Source: JBAXTZ01 sp037129925 (lineage in GTDB: Bacteria; Bacillota; Negativicutes; JBAXTZ01). Taken from it: a DNA stretch of 64,000 nucleotides. The stretch spans positions 1 through 64,000 of the forward strand of contig JBAXTZ010000015.1 in assembly GCA_037129925.1 (NCBI GenBank), in the 5' to 3' direction. Positions 9,616-17,680 of the stretch are shown here, piece by piece; the stretch's first letter is position 1; every line of letters starts with the position of its first letter. The notes under the pieces are model-generated. The model made no database searches. It had not been told where the DNA came from and saw nothing but the letters and a program-made list of their open reading frames with translations. The translations under genes and the position numbers were made by a program.

Positions 9616-9670
9616 AGTATAATGATTACCTTCTTTTATTCGACAAGTTTTCCAAAACTCCTTCTTGTCG
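9616..9670 (-). promoter_or_regulatory. Candidate promoter of the glycogen operon with an overlapping dyad
   Basis: On the minus strand TTGTCG (9646-9641) and TATACT (9621-9616) form a sigma-70-like pair with a rather long 19-base spacer. The -35 hexamer is inside one arm of an inverted repeat CGACAAG (9641-9647) / CTTGTCG (9664-9670), which could be an operator. About 20 bases separate the -10 from the glgB ATG. The spacer length weakens the promoter call. Confidence 0.45.
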
Positions 9671-9771
9671 GCAAATATTTTCTCGCGAACGGTTAACCTT
9701 CTAAAATCTATTTCATATTAACTCAAGCGGAATTTTTGCGCAATACAAAAAAACTTATAAAACTACCGCAG

Positions 9772-9818
9772 TTGACTAAATATCGCTCATCTCTTACAAT
9801 GAATAAAAAACCGAGGTG
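9772..9818 (+). promoter_or_regulatory. Sigma-70-type promoter and ribosome site for the gene at 9824
   Basis: TTGACT (9772-9777), a 17-base spacer and TACAAT (9795-9800) form a near-consensus promoter. GAGGTG at 9813-9818 is the ribosome site, 5 bases before the ATG. The leader would be only about 15-20 bases. Confidence 0.75.
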
Positions 9819-9823
9819 CAACC

Positions 9824-10780
9824 ATGTCAAAATATCAACAATTCGATTTTAGCAATATCAAATCCTGTAGCATTGCCGACCGTCAAAGCAAAGTGGATAT
9901 TGATAATTTTGCTTGCATACCTGCAGACAATTCAATGACAGCGTTCCTGGACAGTCTACCGGATATTTTATTTGGTAAACAGTTCAAAGAATTCGTCGCG
10001 ATTTACAAAAACGCCATCACCAATAAAAAACCGATAATCTGGATGATGGGGGCGCACGTCCTCAAGAGCGGGTTGTCGCCGCTGATTATCGACCTGATGC
10101 AAAAGAAATTAATCTCGCATTTGGCGCTAAATGGCGCCGGCGCGATTCACGATGTTGAAATCGCCATGTGGGGTCAGACCAGCGAAGATGTCGCCGTCGC
10201 ACTGCAAGACGGCTCGTTTGGAATGTGCCGGGAAACTGCCGCTTTTATTAACGATGAACTAAACCAGCACGCTGATGATGACCTCGGCTACGGCGAAGCG
10301 ATCGGCGAGAAGTTACTGCGACTAAACCCCGCCAATATTCATCTGAGCGTTGTGGCAAACTGTGTTAAAGAAAATATTCCCCTCAGCGTCCACTCGGCAA
10401 TCGGCACCGAAATCATTCAACAGCACCCGAATTTCAACGGCGCGTCCGCCGGAAAAAAAGCCGAAATTGATTTCAAAATATTTACCAATTCAGTGGCAAA
10501 ACTCACTAAAGATTCTTTGGTAATCAGTTTTGGCTCGGCGGTAATTTTACCGGAAGTCTTCCTCAAAGCGCTGACCGTCGTCCGCAATCTCGGTCATGAC
10601 GCGTTCGGGTTTAATACCGCGGTTTTCGACATGATCCGCCACTACCGGCCGTTTGAAAATATCGTCCATCGTCCGACAATTCCTAATGGCAAAGGCTATT
10701 ATTTCATCGGTTGTCACGAATTGATGCTGCCGTTGATATATAATTTGGTTAAGGACGAAAAGTCGAGTTCAGAGTCCTGA
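9824..10780 (+). CDS. Deoxyhypusine synthase-like protein of bacteria
   Basis: A 318-residue protein. The text MMGAHVLKSGLSPLIIDLM (about 73-91), LNGAGAIHDVEIAMWG and SEDVAVALQDGSFGM matches a bacterial family annotated as deoxyhypusine synthase-like, which has a Rossmann-like NAD-binding fold. Bacteria lack eIF5A, so the real substrate is unknown; some relatives act on polyamines. Later motifs are HSAIGTEIIQQHP and FGSAVILPEVFLKALT. It has its own strong promoter. The last codons (SSSES then TGA) are written by the tandem repeat that starts at 10763, so the C-terminus has been shaped by repeat expansion. No polyamine genes are adjacent. Confidence 0.7.
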   Translation: MSKYQQFDFSNIKSCSIADRQSKVDIDNFACIPADNSMTAFLDSLPDILFGKQFKEFVAIYKNAITNKKPIIWMMGAHVLKSGLSPLIIDLMQKKLISHLALNGAGAIHDVEIAMWGQTSEDVAVALQDGSFGMCRETAAFINDELNQHADDDLGYGEAIGEKLLRLNPANIHLSVVANCVKENIPLSVHSAIGTEIIQQHPNFNGASAGKKAEIDFKIFTNSVAKLTKDSLVISFGSAVILPEVFLKALTVVRNLGHDAFGFNTAVFDMIRHYRPFENIVHRPTIPNGKGYYFIGCHELMLPLIYNLVKDEKSSSES

Positions 10781-10840
10781 GTCAAGAGTTCTGAGTTCAG
10801 AGTTCAGAGTTCAGAGTTCAGAGTCCTGAGTTTTGAGTTT
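10763..10840. repeat. Degenerate 7-base tandem repeat (GAGTTCA type)
   Basis: About ten imperfect copies of GAGTTCA, with variants such as GAGTCCT and GAGTTCT, run from inside the last codons of the upstream gene to just before its terminator hairpin. The array contains the stop codon of that gene. It resembles the short tandemly repeated elements known from cyanobacterial intergenic regions, but the lineage here is different. Confidence 0.85.
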
Positions 10841-10845
10841 ACGTC

Positions 10846-10872
10846 GCGCAGAATTATTCTGCGCTTTTTTTT
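10846..10872 (+). terminator. Intrinsic terminator after the gene ending at 10780
   Basis: GCGCAGAA (10846-10853) pairs with TTCTGCGC (10857-10864) across a 3-base loop, followed by a run of eight T residues. Confidence 0.85.
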
Positions 10873-10939
10873 ATTAGTTTTGCAGGAAATTGAAAATATT
10901 TGCCGAATATATTGCTTATCTTATTTTGGGAGAGAGAAT

Positions 10940-12439
10940 ATGAAAAAGCTTATTGCGCTACTCTTGATTTTGGCGCTCGCTACGACATTGCTGTCCGGCT
11001 GCGGAACCAGCGTCAAGAAGGATGATTTGAAAGATGAAGTCCACCTCATCTGGTACACGCTTGGCACCACTCCGGAAGATAATGCGCTCGTAACCGAGGA
11101 AGTCAACAAATACCTTAAAGGTAAAATCAACGCCACGATTGAATTTCGCTATATTGAATGGGGCGACTACGACCCGAAAATCAAAACCATCACCACGGCC
11201 GGCGAACCGTTTGATTTTATGTTCACCAGCACTTGGATAAACGACTTTACCCAAAACGTCGCTGCTGGAAAACTATTGCCGCTGAACGATTTAATTGACC
11301 AATATGGCAAAGAAATGAAAGCTGCCATCGACCCGGTATATCTTGAATACACTCGCATTAACGGCATTAATTACGCCATTCCGACCAATAAAGAGCAAGG
11401 CACCATCATGAACTACGCGCTCAACAAAAACATTGCCAGCAAATATAACATCGATATTACAAAAATACTAAAAACTGAGGATTGGGAGCCGGTATTTGCC
11501 AAGATAAAGCCTGACCACATTTATGGCTTCAGTATCGACAAGAACAACGGCTTTGTCATGCCGGAATACGATTTTATCATCGACTCCAAATACCCCGGCG
11601 CAGTTAGAATGGATGACCCGACTTGCAAGGTAATTAATCAATTTGAAAGTCCGGAATTTATTAACGAGTTGAAAACCTATCGAAGATTTTACCAAAAAGG
11701 CTACATCCGCCCAGATGCGTTCACAATCGATTGGGCAACAGCGATAAATGATTTTTCTACCGGTAAATCTGCCGTTATGTTTGCCGAAGATATTCATACC
11801 GCCATAGAACTTTTGCCAAACAATGTTGATTGGCTGGAAAAACAGCGCAAAGCGCCACTCGAGCTTCAACCCTGTTTCCCGAAACCGATTATCAACACCC
11901 GCTCGTTGTCAGTATCAATGATCGGAATTTCCGCGACCAGCCAGCATCCGGAGCGGGCGATGATGTTTTTGAACCTGCTAAACTCCGATAAATATCTCCG
12001 CAATCTGGTCGGCTTTGGCATTGAAAACGTGCATTATAAGAAAATCGATGCCGACACCATTGATTTGTTGCCACGTTCAACAAAGTACACCACTAACCAA
12101 GGCGCATTTGGCAACTGCTTAATTCTCTACGGCACACTGGACAGCAAAACCGGCAAGAAAACTTACGAGGGCGACTACAGCATCAAGGTTAAAGCCGTGA
12201 ATGCCAACAGCATAAAATCTCCATTGTTGGGATTTTATTTCAACCCCACTCCGGTAAAAACTGAAATCGCCGCCATCGTCAACAACGCTCATGAATTCAC
12301 TTCACCGCTCTATACCGGCGCCATTGATCCCGAAGAAGGCATCAAAAACTATATGGCAAAAGCCCGTGATGCCGGTATGGATAAAGTACTTGCCGAGATG
12401 CAAAAACAAATCGACGAGTGGAAAAAGACACGCAAGTAA
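10940..12439 (+). CDS. ABC-type solute-binding lipoprotein (DUF3502-type C-terminus)
   Basis: 499 residues. A lipoprotein signal peptide ends in the lipobox LLSG-C (Cys near residue 19), so the mature protein is membrane-anchored. The body is a family 1-type extracellular solute-binding protein (LIWYTLGTTPEDNALVTEEV early on), of the sort that binds sugars or oligosaccharides. The last 130 residues (NPTPVKTEIAAIVNNAHEF onward) match the DUF3502 tail found with such proteins in Firmicutes. The ATG at 10940 has GGGAGAGAGA just upstream; an in-frame codon at 10880 would add residues before the signal peptide, so I reject it. No permease or ATPase gene is adjacent: it is an orphan binding protein. 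Terminators lie before and after it. Confidence 0.85.
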   Translation: MKKLIALLLILALATTLLSGCGTSVKKDDLKDEVHLIWYTLGTTPEDNALVTEEVNKYLKGKINATIEFRYIEWGDYDPKIKTITTAGEPFDFMFTSTWINDFTQNVAAGKLLPLNDLIDQYGKEMKAAIDPVYLEYTRINGINYAIPTNKEQGTIMNYALNKNIASKYNIDITKILKTEDWEPVFAKIKPDHIYGFSIDKNNGFVMPEYDFIIDSKYPGAVRMDDPTCKVINQFESPEFINELKTYRRFYQKGYIRPDAFTIDWATAINDFSTGKSAVMFAEDIHTAIELLPNNVDWLEKQRKAPLELQPCFPKPIINTRSLSVSMIGISATSQHPERAMMFLNLLNSDKYLRNLVGFGIENVHYKKIDADTIDLLPRSTKYTTNQGAFGNCLILYGTLDSKTGKKTYEGDYSIKVKAVNANSIKSPLLGFYFNPTPVKTEIAAIVNNAHEFTSPLYTGAIDPEEGIKNYMAKARDAGMDKVLAEMQKQIDEWKKTRK

Positions 12440-12444
12440 CGCTT

Positions 12445-12539
12445 GACAAGTTATCAAGTTATCAAGTTGTCAAGTTGTCGAGTTATCAAGTTATAAAGTT
12501 ATCGAGTTGTCGAGTAGTCGAGTAGTCGAGTGGTCGATA
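12445..12539. repeat. Degenerate 8-base tandem repeat (AAGTTATC type)
   Basis: About eleven imperfect 8-base units drift from AAGTTATC through AAGTTGTC and GAGTTGTC to GAGTAGTC and GAGTGGTC. It begins 5 bases after the stop codon of the upstream gene and ends just before that gene's terminator, the same position as the array at 10763. Confidence 0.85.
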
Positions 12540-12547
12540 GAATTGGA

Positions 12548-12590
12548 ACATCCCCGACCGGTGCAAAATGCGGCGAGCGGGGATGTTTTT
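12548..12590 (+). terminator. Intrinsic terminator between convergent genes
   Basis: ACATCCCCG (12548-12556) pairs with CGGGGATGT (12578-12586), followed by a T-run. It ends the plus-strand lipoprotein transcript, directly before the stop codon of the convergent autotransporter gene. Confidence 0.8.
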
Positions 12591-12592
12591 GT

Positions 12593-14200
12593 TTAAAAAC
12601 TCTTGCCGAGCTGAATACCGAGACTATTCGCCGAATATGCGCCGCCGGTGTTTAGATAATCCACCTGCACTGAAAACCCGTCCGCCAGAATCAGCTTGCC
12701 GCCACCACCGGCAGTATAAATATACTGTCCGAGCGCCGCGCTTGCAGTTTCGTCAGTTACACTGATTGTTGCAGCATTGCCCAACCGGCTGGCAGCACTG
12801 GTATCCAGCCAGATACTTACGAGTTTACTGTCATTTCGATAGAAATCTTTCTGCAATTTGAGCCCGGCACCAGCCAGACCGGTGTTCCAGGTCGTGGTGT
12901 TTACCGTTGCACCAAGCCCATCTCCAAAAGCGCCGATATAATAATTATCCATCCCGGCAAACAGCTGCGGCTGCAGTAGCCAGCCGTTGCCAAAATCACA
13001 ATCCAGTCCGCCCTGAATTCCGGCGACAAAATGGTTACCGGAATAATTCACCGTGAAATTCTGCGCGCTACCACCACTCCAGCTGTTAACGGTATTGGAA
13101 AAAGAATTTCGTCCAAATGCCAGTTCGGCTGACAGATACGGCGATACCACCCGCTTCAACGGCGCCTGCCAAGCCAGATAAGCGCCACCGCGCCAGTCGT
13201 TTACCACGTTGTTGATAGTACCGCTGCTGTCAGTCTGATTGATATTGCCGTAATTAAAAAACACGCCGCTAAATACCGAACTGCGTTTATCGTCTTTGCC
13301 GGCAAGCTTGGCATCCCAACCGACAGTTACACCATAATCGTTGCTGTTATAGTTGAAGTTGCCGTTATAAGTACTCTTTTGAATATAATAGTTGGTGCCG
13401 ATTTTAATAACATTGCTGACTATCATCTCGTTGTTCGTGGCGTTGTCCGTGTAGGACGACTGGCTGCCATATAAAGATGCCCAGATGCCATCGGCGGTCA
13501 CACCATTGCGGCGTACCGAATCAACATGTCCGCGCACAACCACTTCAACATCGTCACTCAACAGTTGTGCGGCGTTAAGCGCTGATGCATAACTCTCCAA
13601 ATACGCCGGCGAGTACAGCGCATAGACCAGCCAACCGTTTATTTCCTTGCTATCGTTAAGTAACCAATACTGCGCCGGTCCGCCCGGACGCACCGTTCCG
13701 TCCGGCTCGGTGAACGCTGCGCCGGATCCGGTAATTATCAATTGTCCTGCTGGAATTTCTATCCAGTACATTCCCGTCATCGGATTATTCCATTGTTCCA
13801 GAACCGCCATATCCATACGCTGGTCGTATAGCGATTCATATTTCCCGCCATACCAGTGCCCCAATCCGTACTGCTTCGCTGCCTCATTATTTACTGACCG
13901 ACGGAATACTTTCATCGAATTAGAGGTTTCCATAATTTGAATTTTCGTATCCACAAACGAAGAAAAGTCACTAAAAGCACTATCGGTGCCGTTGAAAGTA
14001 AAACCAGCCGCAACCAGCACCGCTTTCTTGGCAGCTAGCATATCGGCGTAAACAATCGTCCCGTTCTTATATTGTTGATCCAGCGTCGTCAATTGCTGAT
14101 TCCAAACAGCAACCTGCGCCGGGGTGACCGGTCCGGGTTTCGCGTAGCACACGCTTGTAACAAATAGCACGAGCACAGTTATGCAAAGCCACTTTTTCAT
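12593..14200 (-). CDS. Autotransporter with C-terminal outer-membrane beta-barrel
   Basis: 535 residues. A signal peptide (MKKWLCITVLVLFVTSVCYA) is followed by a short passenger of about 250 residues with a helical start (VAVWNQQLTTLDQQY). The last 270 or so residues are alternating hydrophobic/aromatic strands typical of an autotransporter barrel, ending in GIQLGKSF with the terminal Phe recognised by the BAM machinery. The passenger is not recognised; it contains repeated Tyr/Trp-rich stretches. Five G residues lie upstream of the ATG, and a promoter candidate is at 14242-14270. The protein is a strong sign of an outer membrane. It is monocistronic, convergent with the lipoprotein gene. Confidence 0.8.
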   Translation of the reverse strand: MKKWLCITVLVLFVTSVCYAKPGPVTPAQVAVWNQQLTTLDQQYKNGTIVYADMLAAKKAVLVAAGFTFNGTDSAFSDFSSFVDTKIQIMETSNSMKVFRRSVNNEAAKQYGLGHWYGGKYESLYDQRMDMAVLEQWNNPMTGMYWIEIPAGQLIITGSGAAFTEPDGTVRPGGPAQYWLLNDSKEINGWLVYALYSPAYLESYASALNAAQLLSDDVEVVVRGHVDSVRRNGVTADGIWASLYGSQSSYTDNATNNEMIVSNVIKIGTNYYIQKSTYNGNFNYNSNDYGVTVGWDAKLAGKDDKRSSVFSGVFFNYGNINQTDSSGTINNVVNDWRGGAYLAWQAPLKRVVSPYLSAELAFGRNSFSNTVNSWSGGSAQNFTVNYSGNHFVAGIQGGLDCDFGNGWLLQPQLFAGMDNYYIGAFGDGLGATVNTTTWNTGLAGAGLKLQKDFYRNDSKLVSIWLDTSAASRLGNAATISVTDETASAALGQYIYTAGGGGKLILADGFSVQVDYLNTGGAYSANSLGIQLGKSF

Positions 14201-14241
14201 GACGTTCCCCCGTTCGCGATTTTTTCACCTGCGTTACTCAA

Positions 14242-14270
14242 ATTATATACCCACAGTTGCAGCTTTTCCA
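14242..14270 (-). promoter_or_regulatory. Candidate promoter of the autotransporter gene
   Basis: On the minus strand TGGAAA (14270-14265) and a perfect TATAAT (14247-14242) are separated by 17 bases. The -35 overlaps the end of the spacer after the LysE-type gene, about 40 bases upstream of the ATG. Confidence 0.55.
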
Positions 14271-14885
14271 CTATTGCCACAGCAGTTGGATGCATTCCCA
14301 GAGAAATTTCAAAGCAAAAACGATTATCACCGCGCCACAGATTTTGTTAATGACACCAAAAATTCGCGCAGATATCAGATGCCGCAGTAGCGCGACCGCA
14401 ATAGTCAACCCCGCAAACCACAACAGCGAGGCGCTGCACATCCCGAGGAAGAAAACATTCTTCGCCGCTTCGGGCAATCCAGCGTTAACCGTCCCGAAAA
14501 GAATCGAGCCATCGATCAGTGCGTGCGGATTGAGCCAGGTTACGACGAACAAGTCACGACAGACACTCCAGAAGGAATAGTTTTTGGTACCGGCATCAGT
14601 TTTTATAACGACTGCTGTACGAATCAGCTTGATACCGATAATCAGCAACATTATAAATCCGGCAAACAAAATCAATGATTTCAGCCAGGAAAACCGATCA
14701 ATCAACGCGCCTAACCCAAGAAAACAAGCCGTCGCAAGCGAAATGTCCATAAACGAAACGATTAGTATGGTAATGATATGGCAACGCCAACCACCCCGCA
14801 GCGCCGCGTTAATCACATAAATATTCTGTAGACCAATCGGCACAACATAGGCGATGCCGAGTAAAAGACCTTGAAGAAAATACAT
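14271..14885 (-). CDS. LysE-family amino acid exporter
   Basis: 204 residues with about six membrane segments. The family signature is at the N-terminus, where VPIGLQNIYVINAALRG corresponds to the PxGPQN-type motif of LysE/ArgO exporters, and WLNPHALIDG lies mid-protein. Exporters of this family remove basic or other amino acids from the cytoplasm; the substrate cannot be told. I start at the ATG at 14885, which has GAGGA about 10 bases upstream, rather than the TTG at 14906. It is apparently a single gene between the zinc-ribbon family genes and the autotransporter. Confidence 0.85.
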   Translation of the reverse strand: MYFLQGLLLGIAYVVPIGLQNIYVINAALRGGWRCHIITILIVSFMDISLATACFLGLGALIDRFSWLKSLILFAGFIMLLIIGIKLIRTAVVIKTDAGTKNYSFWSVCRDLFVVTWLNPHALIDGSILFGTVNAGLPEAAKNVFFLGMCSASLLWFAGLTIAVALLRHLISARIFGVINKICGAVIIVFALKFLWECIQLLWQ

Positions 14886-15008
14886 AATTACTAAGTCCTC
14901 TATCAAAAATCGGCTACACAGGTAATTCGCGTCTCATACTTTAAACACAATCAATTATTGACGTTTGCCATATATTCTTTGTTGTTTTGCCATTATCAAC
15001 TTGCGTAC

Positions 15009-15449
15009 TCATTTTTTCATACGATCACAGGCTTGCCACGCGACACAATAGACCACTACAGGAATAATGAACAACACTAAGTGTAGAAATTTATCCAAGT
15101 CATAAACACCTAGCCTCCAAACTGCCAGATAAAAAGTGTACAAGGAAAATACCGCTGCACCTACGATCGCTATTTTACTATTTTGATAGATTCCTATAGC
15201 TGTGCTCATAAGCAAAACCAGCGTGAAATACTCCAATAATCCTGCTGTGTGTAAATTAAAGAATACCAATAATACATATCCTACTACTAGGATAACGTTA
15301 TAGATAACTGCAGGAATTAACAACTGCTTGTTTTGCCAGTTTTGTTCTTCTTTCTTTTCTTCAAGCGTCAAATTAGCGAATTGTTTACGATATTCATTCA
15401 TCGATTTCCCGGCAAAAACTGCACTGATTATCCCGGCACATATAAATAC
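15009..15449 (-). pseudogene. 3' part of a zinc-ribbon membrane protein gene, separated by an in-frame TAG
   Basis: The reading frame of the gene at 15450-17645 continues without a gap past its TAG (15450-15452) for another 146 codons. From ATG 15401 it reads a 130-residue protein with four membrane segments. Its text EEQNWQNKQLLIPAVIYNV through VVYCVAWQACDRMKK lines up with no gap to the C-terminus of the paralogue at 25281-27155 (ELQFRQNKQLLIPAILFNV through VYSVAWQAAGRIKK). In that alignment the TAG replaces one ordinary residue. So this is either the tail of a gene broken by a single nonsense mutation or a natural readthrough product. ATG 15401 has no good ribosome site, which argues against independent translation. 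Confidence 0.75.
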
Positions 15450-17645
15450 CTATCCCGTCACTACTCCAAAAGCCACAAACCCTGCCGCTGCACCGCAAAA
15501 GAGAAAAAAATAAGCCGGAAATATCACGACCGCAGCAATTTTGCTTTTTTCTATCAAACCAACATTAAGCATCAAAAGCAACAAAACAGAAACTATGAAA
15601 AACGCATTAACAAACTCCGTTTCCCGAAAAAACATCAAACCCGAACAAATAATCAAAATGCAATGATTTATCCAAACCGACCTTGATATTGCTAAGCGGT
15701 TTTTTAAAAAACTATCTACTGAATTAACTTGAACACCTTCAATTTCCGAAGAAACGTCCAGTTTGCTCGGTTTAATTAAAGTCGATTTTGCCTGAACCAC
15801 ATCTCTTACAGAAGCCATTTGCTTTTCCGTTTGAACATTATCAACTTTTAACATTTCATAAACTACTGCAAGTGTCGGTAAATAAAGCAAACAATACAAA
15901 ATATGTCCCAATATCAAAGAACAATACAAAAGTACTTTCAGCAGAATTTTCTCAACAGGACTTTTTTGAAAAAACAAAAATACTACTATCACGCCAATAA
16001 AAAACGCCGTACCTGCCGCAAGAACAGATGTAGCAACATAGCGTAAATTCAACAAGAATAGCTTCCACTTATACCCTTTCACGAGCCTGCGGCTTTCTTG
16101 CATACAATCATCGGACGACATTTCTGGACAATCATTCATAATAAAAACCGATAAAGAGTATTCAAGATACGCAACAATTCCCGGCACAACGAATAATACC
16201 GTCCAAAATGCCGTCTTGATAAACGTCGAAAAAACTATCAAAAAGGATTTACGAAAATCTTTTATTCCGACAAATAATACGCTATAAATTGGCAAGCTAT
16301 CTTTCGCAATTTTACTAAGTAAAATGGCATAGCCCTTACTACTGACTATAATAAAAAATAATGAGCACAAGAGCGAAATTAAAAATAGCGGAAACAACCA
16401 ACCATAAGGCAATTTGTCGCGAAATGTTGATGAAAAAAACAAAAGATAAATCACCGGCAAAAAAACAAACACTGATTGCAAGATGAAAATTGAAACCAAT
16501 CCTTTAAAATGCGATTTTGCCGCAAGCATCCCATTTTTTCGAATTTCCAAATTGTCTTTGTTTATCCAAACAGCACTACGCTTTGTTTGCAACACCACCT
16601 GTGAATCTAGCATTTCCAATGTTTCAATGCAATGTTTACTCTGCCGGGGTTCGATTTCACTCACGCCAATTTCGACAGCTTTCACGCCCTCTTTCAACAG
16701 TCTATGATATTCCCATGCTGCAATAATAGACCGATAATACAGAAAAGCCGAAGCAATTATCAAGACACTTGAACCAATCAAGACTGTCCATTTGCTGACG
16801 GCAACTAACGCTGCAAGTAGCAAAATATACATTAACGAGGAGATCAATACGCAAATTCGATTACCCCGGAATATCCCAAATCCAATTAAAGCAACACCAA
16901 CGGAGACTAATAACCCGCCGAGATATGCTCCCATGCTAATAATTGCATATCCGGCTATCCCCCAGTGCATGATGGCCAATATTTGGAAGGAATTTTTTAC
17001 AGCTCTAATGCGCACTTTGTACTCAGATCCCATGATGCTGGTTTCCGAAAAATCTACAGATTTACCGCAACGCACGCAGAACAATGCCGTCTGATCCGAG
17101 GTGTCTTTTGTTTGAATTATCTCAATAACGTAATAACAAACCAGAAGGCACACCGATGCTGAAAGAACAAACTGCCCTTGTCCGATACAAACTAGCAACA
17201 TAAAGATCGCTAAAACGCAAAAATATACAAATATCTTGAAGAAATTTGCGCCTTTAGCTAGCTGACCAGCTAAGCGTAATTGTTTTTCACTGGTTTGTAC
17301 ACTATGTCTTGCAAAATCATCTTCAACGCAGTCTCGACAAAACAACAAGAATACCTGCTTCCTGTTCTTGAACAGGGAGTAAATACATAAGCCAAGCATG
17401 ATGAACAGCAATAATACGTTCAAATACTCGTTCTTGGCTCCGATTGCTAACACAACCATAAGCATTGGCATCAGTACAAACGCCAACGCCAAAAATGAAC
17501 TCCTGCGATGTTCCTTGACCAATATATCAACGCCGTTGTTTTCTGCCATTATGCTAAAATCGCTGCTGGCAGTCAGGTCATTACCGCATTTCATACAACA
17601 CGTTGGATTATCGTCGATACCCGCACCGCATTTTATACAATACAT
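15450..17645 (-). CDS. Mosaic membrane protein: zinc-ribbon module plus DUF975-like domain
   Basis: 731 residues, multi-pass membrane protein. It starts MYCIKCG with paired knuckles (CIKC and CMKC) forming a zinc ribbon. Two membrane segments, a lone CRDC site, two more segments and a CVRCGKSVDFSE site follow, then about four segments. This module is shared with the genes at 20590-22502, 24153 and 25281. From about residue 390 to 610 comes a DUF975-like domain (signature ESRRLVKGYKWKLFLLNL), then a membrane region homologous to the 25281 protein. The ATG at 17645 (GGAGAG upstream) gives the same N-terminus as the paralogues; an earlier in-frame ATG has poor spacing. Function unknown; the cysteine pairs suggest metal binding at the membrane. 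It ends at a TAG that interrupts homology. Confidence 0.75.
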   Translation of the reverse strand: MYCIKCGAGIDDNPTCCMKCGNDLTASSDFSIMAENNGVDILVKEHRRSSFLALAFVLMPMLMVVLAIGAKNEYLNVLLLFIMLGLCIYSLFKNRKQVFLLFCRDCVEDDFARHSVQTSEKQLRLAGQLAKGANFFKIFVYFCVLAIFMLLVCIGQGQFVLSASVCLLVCYYVIEIIQTKDTSDQTALFCVRCGKSVDFSETSIMGSEYKVRIRAVKNSFQILAIMHWGIAGYAIISMGAYLGGLLVSVGVALIGFGIFRGNRICVLISSLMYILLLAALVAVSKWTVLIGSSVLIIASAFLYYRSIIAAWEYHRLLKEGVKAVEIGVSEIEPRQSKHCIETLEMLDSQVVLQTKRSAVWINKDNLEIRKNGMLAAKSHFKGLVSIFILQSVFVFLPVIYLLFFSSTFRDKLPYGWLFPLFLISLLCSLFFIIVSSKGYAILLSKIAKDSLPIYSVLFVGIKDFRKSFLIVFSTFIKTAFWTVLFVVPGIVAYLEYSLSVFIMNDCPEMSSDDCMQESRRLVKGYKWKLFLLNLRYVATSVLAAGTAFFIGVIVVFLFFQKSPVEKILLKVLLYCSLILGHILYCLLYLPTLAVVYEMLKVDNVQTEKQMASVRDVVQAKSTLIKPSKLDVSSEIEGVQVNSVDSFLKNRLAISRSVWINHCILIICSGLMFFRETEFVNAFFIVSVLLLLMLNVGLIEKSKIAAVVIFPAYFFLFCGAAAGFVAFGVVTG

Positions 17646-17680
17646 TTTTCTCTCCATGATAGTTTTCATTTCCTCGTCGG

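Noticed and set aside
10880..10939. Upstream extension of the solute-binding lipoprotein
   Set aside because: The extension would precede a canonical lipoprotein signal peptide, and the ribosome site fits the ATG at 10940.
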